Source: CAYQTE01 sp964420285 (lineage in GTDB: Bacteria; Planctomycetota; Phycisphaerae; Tepidisphaerales; Tepidisphaeraceae). Taken from it: a stretch of DNA of 6,151 nt. Both the position numbers and the translations under genes were made by a program. The notes under the pieces are model-generated. The model was not told where the DNA came from. It searched no databases and saw only the letters and a program-made list of their open reading frames with translations. The stretch covers positions 1 through 6,151 of the forward strand of contig CAYQTE010000138.1 in NCBI GenBank assembly GCA_964420285.1. The letters are read 5' to 3'. Positions 4,250 to 6,151 of the stretch are shown here, one piece after another (positions within the stretch are counted from its first letter, which is position 1; each line of letters opens with the position of its first letter).

Positions 4250-6151
4250 ATGGCAATGCACGTCGATCGGACAGTGCGGCTACAAATCTGGACGGCGATC
4301 ATCTTGGCGGCGGCCTGGACGTTGTCCGCCCGGCCGGTGCTGGCGGCGGATGCGCGCAAGCTCTCCTTCGAGGGCGTGCTGGCCGACGCACGGCTCACGC
4401 TCAATGACCTGGCGGCATTAAGTCCGGCCGGAAGCACGACGGATTTCCCGACCGATTGGACCGGGTATACGCACCTGGTCATGGAGATGCGCACCAGCAC
4501 GCCGCAGCGATTTGGCTTATGGGTGCACACGGCCGACGGCGCCCGCCGCATTGAGATACAACCGTTCGGGCAGAACGCCTGGTTTCGGGCGTGCGTGCCG
4601 CTGGAATATCTGCGCGGTTCGGTCAGCGGCGTCGATCTGGCGGCCTCGACGAATCGGCGGACCGATGCCTTCTGGATGTCGGTGTGGGGGCCGTGGGGCG
4701 AACTCAAGAACGTTGAGGCGATCAGCTTTTCGATGGATTACCCGATCAATCATGCCGCGATCGAGCTGCGAAACGTGCATCTGGCCAAACAGGATGAGAA
4801 ATCGCAGTTTCTGGAGACCGGCCCGAACGGACAAATGGTGGATCAGTTCGGCCAGTGGGCGCTGGCGGATTGGCCGCGGAAGATTCACAGCCAGGCGCAG
4901 TTGACGGCGGAGCTGGCGGACGAGGCGAGCCATTTCGGCACGCCGGCGGATTTCGGATACGGGCGTTACTACGGCTATGCCGCCACGCAGACCAAGGCGA
5001 CCGGATTTTTCCGAGTTGAACAGCAGAACGGGAAGTGGTGGTTCGTCGATCCCGACGGGCATTTGTTCCTGTCAACGGGGATTGACGGCGCTCCAGGTAA
5101 CGGCGGAGGCGGCCGCGGCGGACGTGGCGGCCCCGGTCGCGGCGGCGCACGCGGCGCTCCCGGTATCGCACCGGCAACATTGCCGGCTCTGGCCGGCCGT
5201 GCACCCGCAACCGCGCCGGCGCCAACGGCCAATCTGAATGGTCGCCGACTTGATTCATGGGGCATGACGACCGGCGGCCCCGGCCGGGCGTACAGCACGA
5301 ACTTCTCCGTTCGGTCGGGCACGTCGTGGATGAGCCTGCCGGACGTCTATTCGGACGCATTTGCCGCGGCGGTGGATGCGGCCGCCAGTCAGCAGTGCAC
5401 TCCGCTGCGGAACGATCCGCTCTTGCTGGGATATTTCATGGGCGGCGAGCCGCCGTGGGGCGGGCGCGAAAGCGAAGTCTGCGCCATGATCCTCGCCGCG
5501 CCGCCGACGGCCACGCAGGCGAAGCTGAAGGACTTTCTCGCCACGGAGGATTCGCCCAGGCGTCGGCGTCAGTTCGTACTGGCGGCCTTTGGCAAGTTCC
5601 TGGAATTGACCTGCGGCGCGGTGCGCAAATACGACCCGAACCACCTGATTCTCGGCATCCGCTACGGCGGCAACCCCTCGGAAGAAGTGCTGCGAATGTC
5701 GCACATATTCGACGTGTGTAGTATCAATGTTTATGAGTACGAGCCGACCGTGCAGGTGCAGCGGACGTATCGCCTTTCAGACCGGCCGGTGATGATCGGG
5801 GAATTCCACATCGGCGTTCCGGAGAACGGGCAGGGCGCGGGCCTGGTGCAGGCGATGAACCAGAAGGAGCGGGGCAACGCCTATCAGTACTTCATGGAGC
5901 AGGGCGCATCGCTGGACGGATTCCTCGGCGCGTGGTGGTTCCAGTGGAGCGACGAGCCGGTCATGGGCCGGTTCGATGGGGAAAACTACAACATCGGCTT
6001 CATCGATTCGACAAACCGGGCATACGCGGATCTGGTGGAATCGGCCAAGCTGACCAACAAGCGGCTGTTCGACGTGCATTCCGGCAAAGTGCCGCCGCTT
6101 TCCGTGCGCCCCAAGGCGTCGGACCTGGGCACGCCGGGGTCGCCGTGGGAT
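4250..6151 (+). CDS. Exported GH50/agarase-like glycoside hydrolase, 3' end outside window
   Basis: The frame is open for 634 codons to the right edge. Residues 1-32 are a signal peptide (hydrophobic core about 12-27, likely cleavage after VLA). Residues about 35-180 look like a beta-sandwich of the carbohydrate-binding type (SFEG start; WTGYTHLVMEM; strand ending IELRNVHLAK), as found before the barrel in GH50 agarases. The catalytic part begins at GFFRVEQQNGKWWFVDPDGH (252-271). Downstream are NDPLLLGYFMGGEPPW (388-403), YDPNHLILGIRYGG (461-474), IGEFHIG (516-522), WWFQWSDEP (562-570) and GRFDGENYNIGF (573-584), a motif order I recognise from GH50-like clan GH-A enzymes. Glu400 is the candidate acid/base and Glu518 the candidate nucleophile. 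Residues 281-327 are a Gly/Arg- then Ala/Pro-rich low-complexity stretch where the first barrel units would be expected. The protein is probably almost complete, since the barrel's last motifs are present. The substrate is not known; agarose should not be assumed. It is divergent from the GH31 gene, suggesting a shared degradation locus. GH50 itself versus a related, unassigned family remains open. Confidence 0.85.
   Translation, partial: MAMHVDRTVRLQIWTAIILAAAWTLSARPVLAADARKLSFEGVLADARLTLNDLAALSPAGSTTDFPTDWTGYTHLVMEMRTSTPQRFGLWVHTADGARRIEIQPFGQNAWFRACVPLEYLRGSVSGVDLAASTNRRTDAFWMSVWGPWGELKNVEAISFSMDYPINHAAIELRNVHLAKQDEKSQFLETGPNGQMVDQFGQWALADWPRKIHSQAQLTAELADEASHFGTPADFGYGRYYGYAATQTKATGFFRVEQQNGKWWFVDPDGHLFLSTGIDGAPGNGGGGRGGRGGPGRGGARGAPGIAPATLPALAGRAPATAPAPTANLNGRRLDSWGMTTGGPGRAYSTNFSVRSGTSWMSLPDVYSDAFAAAVDAAASQQCTPLRNDPLLLGYFMGGEPPWGGRESEVCAMILAAPPTATQAKLKDFLATEDSPRRRRQFVLAAFGKFLELTCGAVRKYDPNHLILGIRYGGNPSEEVLRMSHIFDVCSINVYEYEPTVQVQRTYRLSDRPVMIGEFHIGVPENGQGAGLVQAMNQKERGNAYQYFMEQGASLDGFLGAWWFQWSDEPVMGRFDGENYNIGFIDSTNRAYADLVESAKLTNKRLFDVHSGKVPPLSVRPKASDLGTPGSPWD
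5090..5230 (+). repeat. GC-rich low-complexity tract coding for Gly/Arg- and Ala/Pro-rich segment
   Basis: From about 5102 to 5160 the DNA is built of GGC-type triplets (GGCGGA, GGCCGC, GGCGGC) in degenerate tandem order, coding for a Gly-rich stretch with regularly placed Arg (GRGGRGGPGRGGARG). Then to 5230 it codes for an Ala/Pro-rich stretch. It lies in frame inside the GH50-like gene at residues 281-327. Simple-sequence expansion by slippage is a likely origin. Confidence 0.75.

Noticed and set aside
5102..5160. Possible CRISPR or regulatory tandem repeat in the GGC-rich tract
   Set aside because: The units are degenerate triplets without spacers and stay in frame inside a coding region, so this is low-complexity coding sequence.
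4746..5704. Several minus-strand open frames opposite the GH50-like gene, some Pro/Arg-rich
   Set aside because: Their composition is simply the reverse complement of the GGC-rich tract and neighbouring codons; there is no SD and no domain.

Overview
The window looks like a piece of a GC-rich bacterial genome, most likely from the Planctomycetes (PVC group). The main reason is a small membrane protein whose zinc ribbon reads CPNCGYDLRATPDRCPEC, a pattern I associate from memory with planctomycete small membrane proteins. The long exported glycoside hydrolases fit that guess. No rRNA or other taxonomic marker is present, so the assignment is an inference.

Layout from left to right. Bases 1-812 (minus) hold the 5' two-thirds or so of a gene for an exported beta-propeller protein with six visible blades of about 38 residues; it runs off the left edge. 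Bases 813-1008 are a short spacer holding a candidate -10 box for that gene and a candidate terminator for the unit upstream of it. Bases 1009-1401 (minus) encode the membrane-anchored zinc-ribbon protein. It starts with GTG nine bases after the stop of a GH31 glycoside hydrolase gene (1411-3915, minus), and its ribosome binding site overlaps that stop, so the two probably form an operon. Bases 3916-4249 are a divergent intergenic region with a fair sigma70-like promoter for the GH31 gene. Bases 4250-6151 (plus) hold a nearly complete second glycoside hydrolase gene, GH50/agarase-like, which runs off the right edge.

The GH31 enzyme is closest by motif to alpha-xylosidases of the Cellvibrio Xyl31A type. 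It has an export signal, both catalytic aspartates and a DUF5110-like C-terminus, but no PA14 insertion. The divergent GH50-like enzyme also has an export signal and keeps both candidate catalytic glutamates. A Gly/Arg- then Ala/Pro-rich low-complexity stretch sits where the first part of its barrel would be expected. Together the two enzymes suggest a small polysaccharide-degradation locus with exported enzymes. No transporter, SusC/D pair, sulfatase or regulator is visible, and the substrate cannot be fixed from sequence alone.

I found no mobile element, CRISPR array, tRNA or rRNA. The most unusual features are the low-complexity replacement inside the GH50-like catalytic domain and the tight coupling of a zinc-ribbon membrane protein to a glycosidase gene. 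I do not see a clear new multi-gene system.
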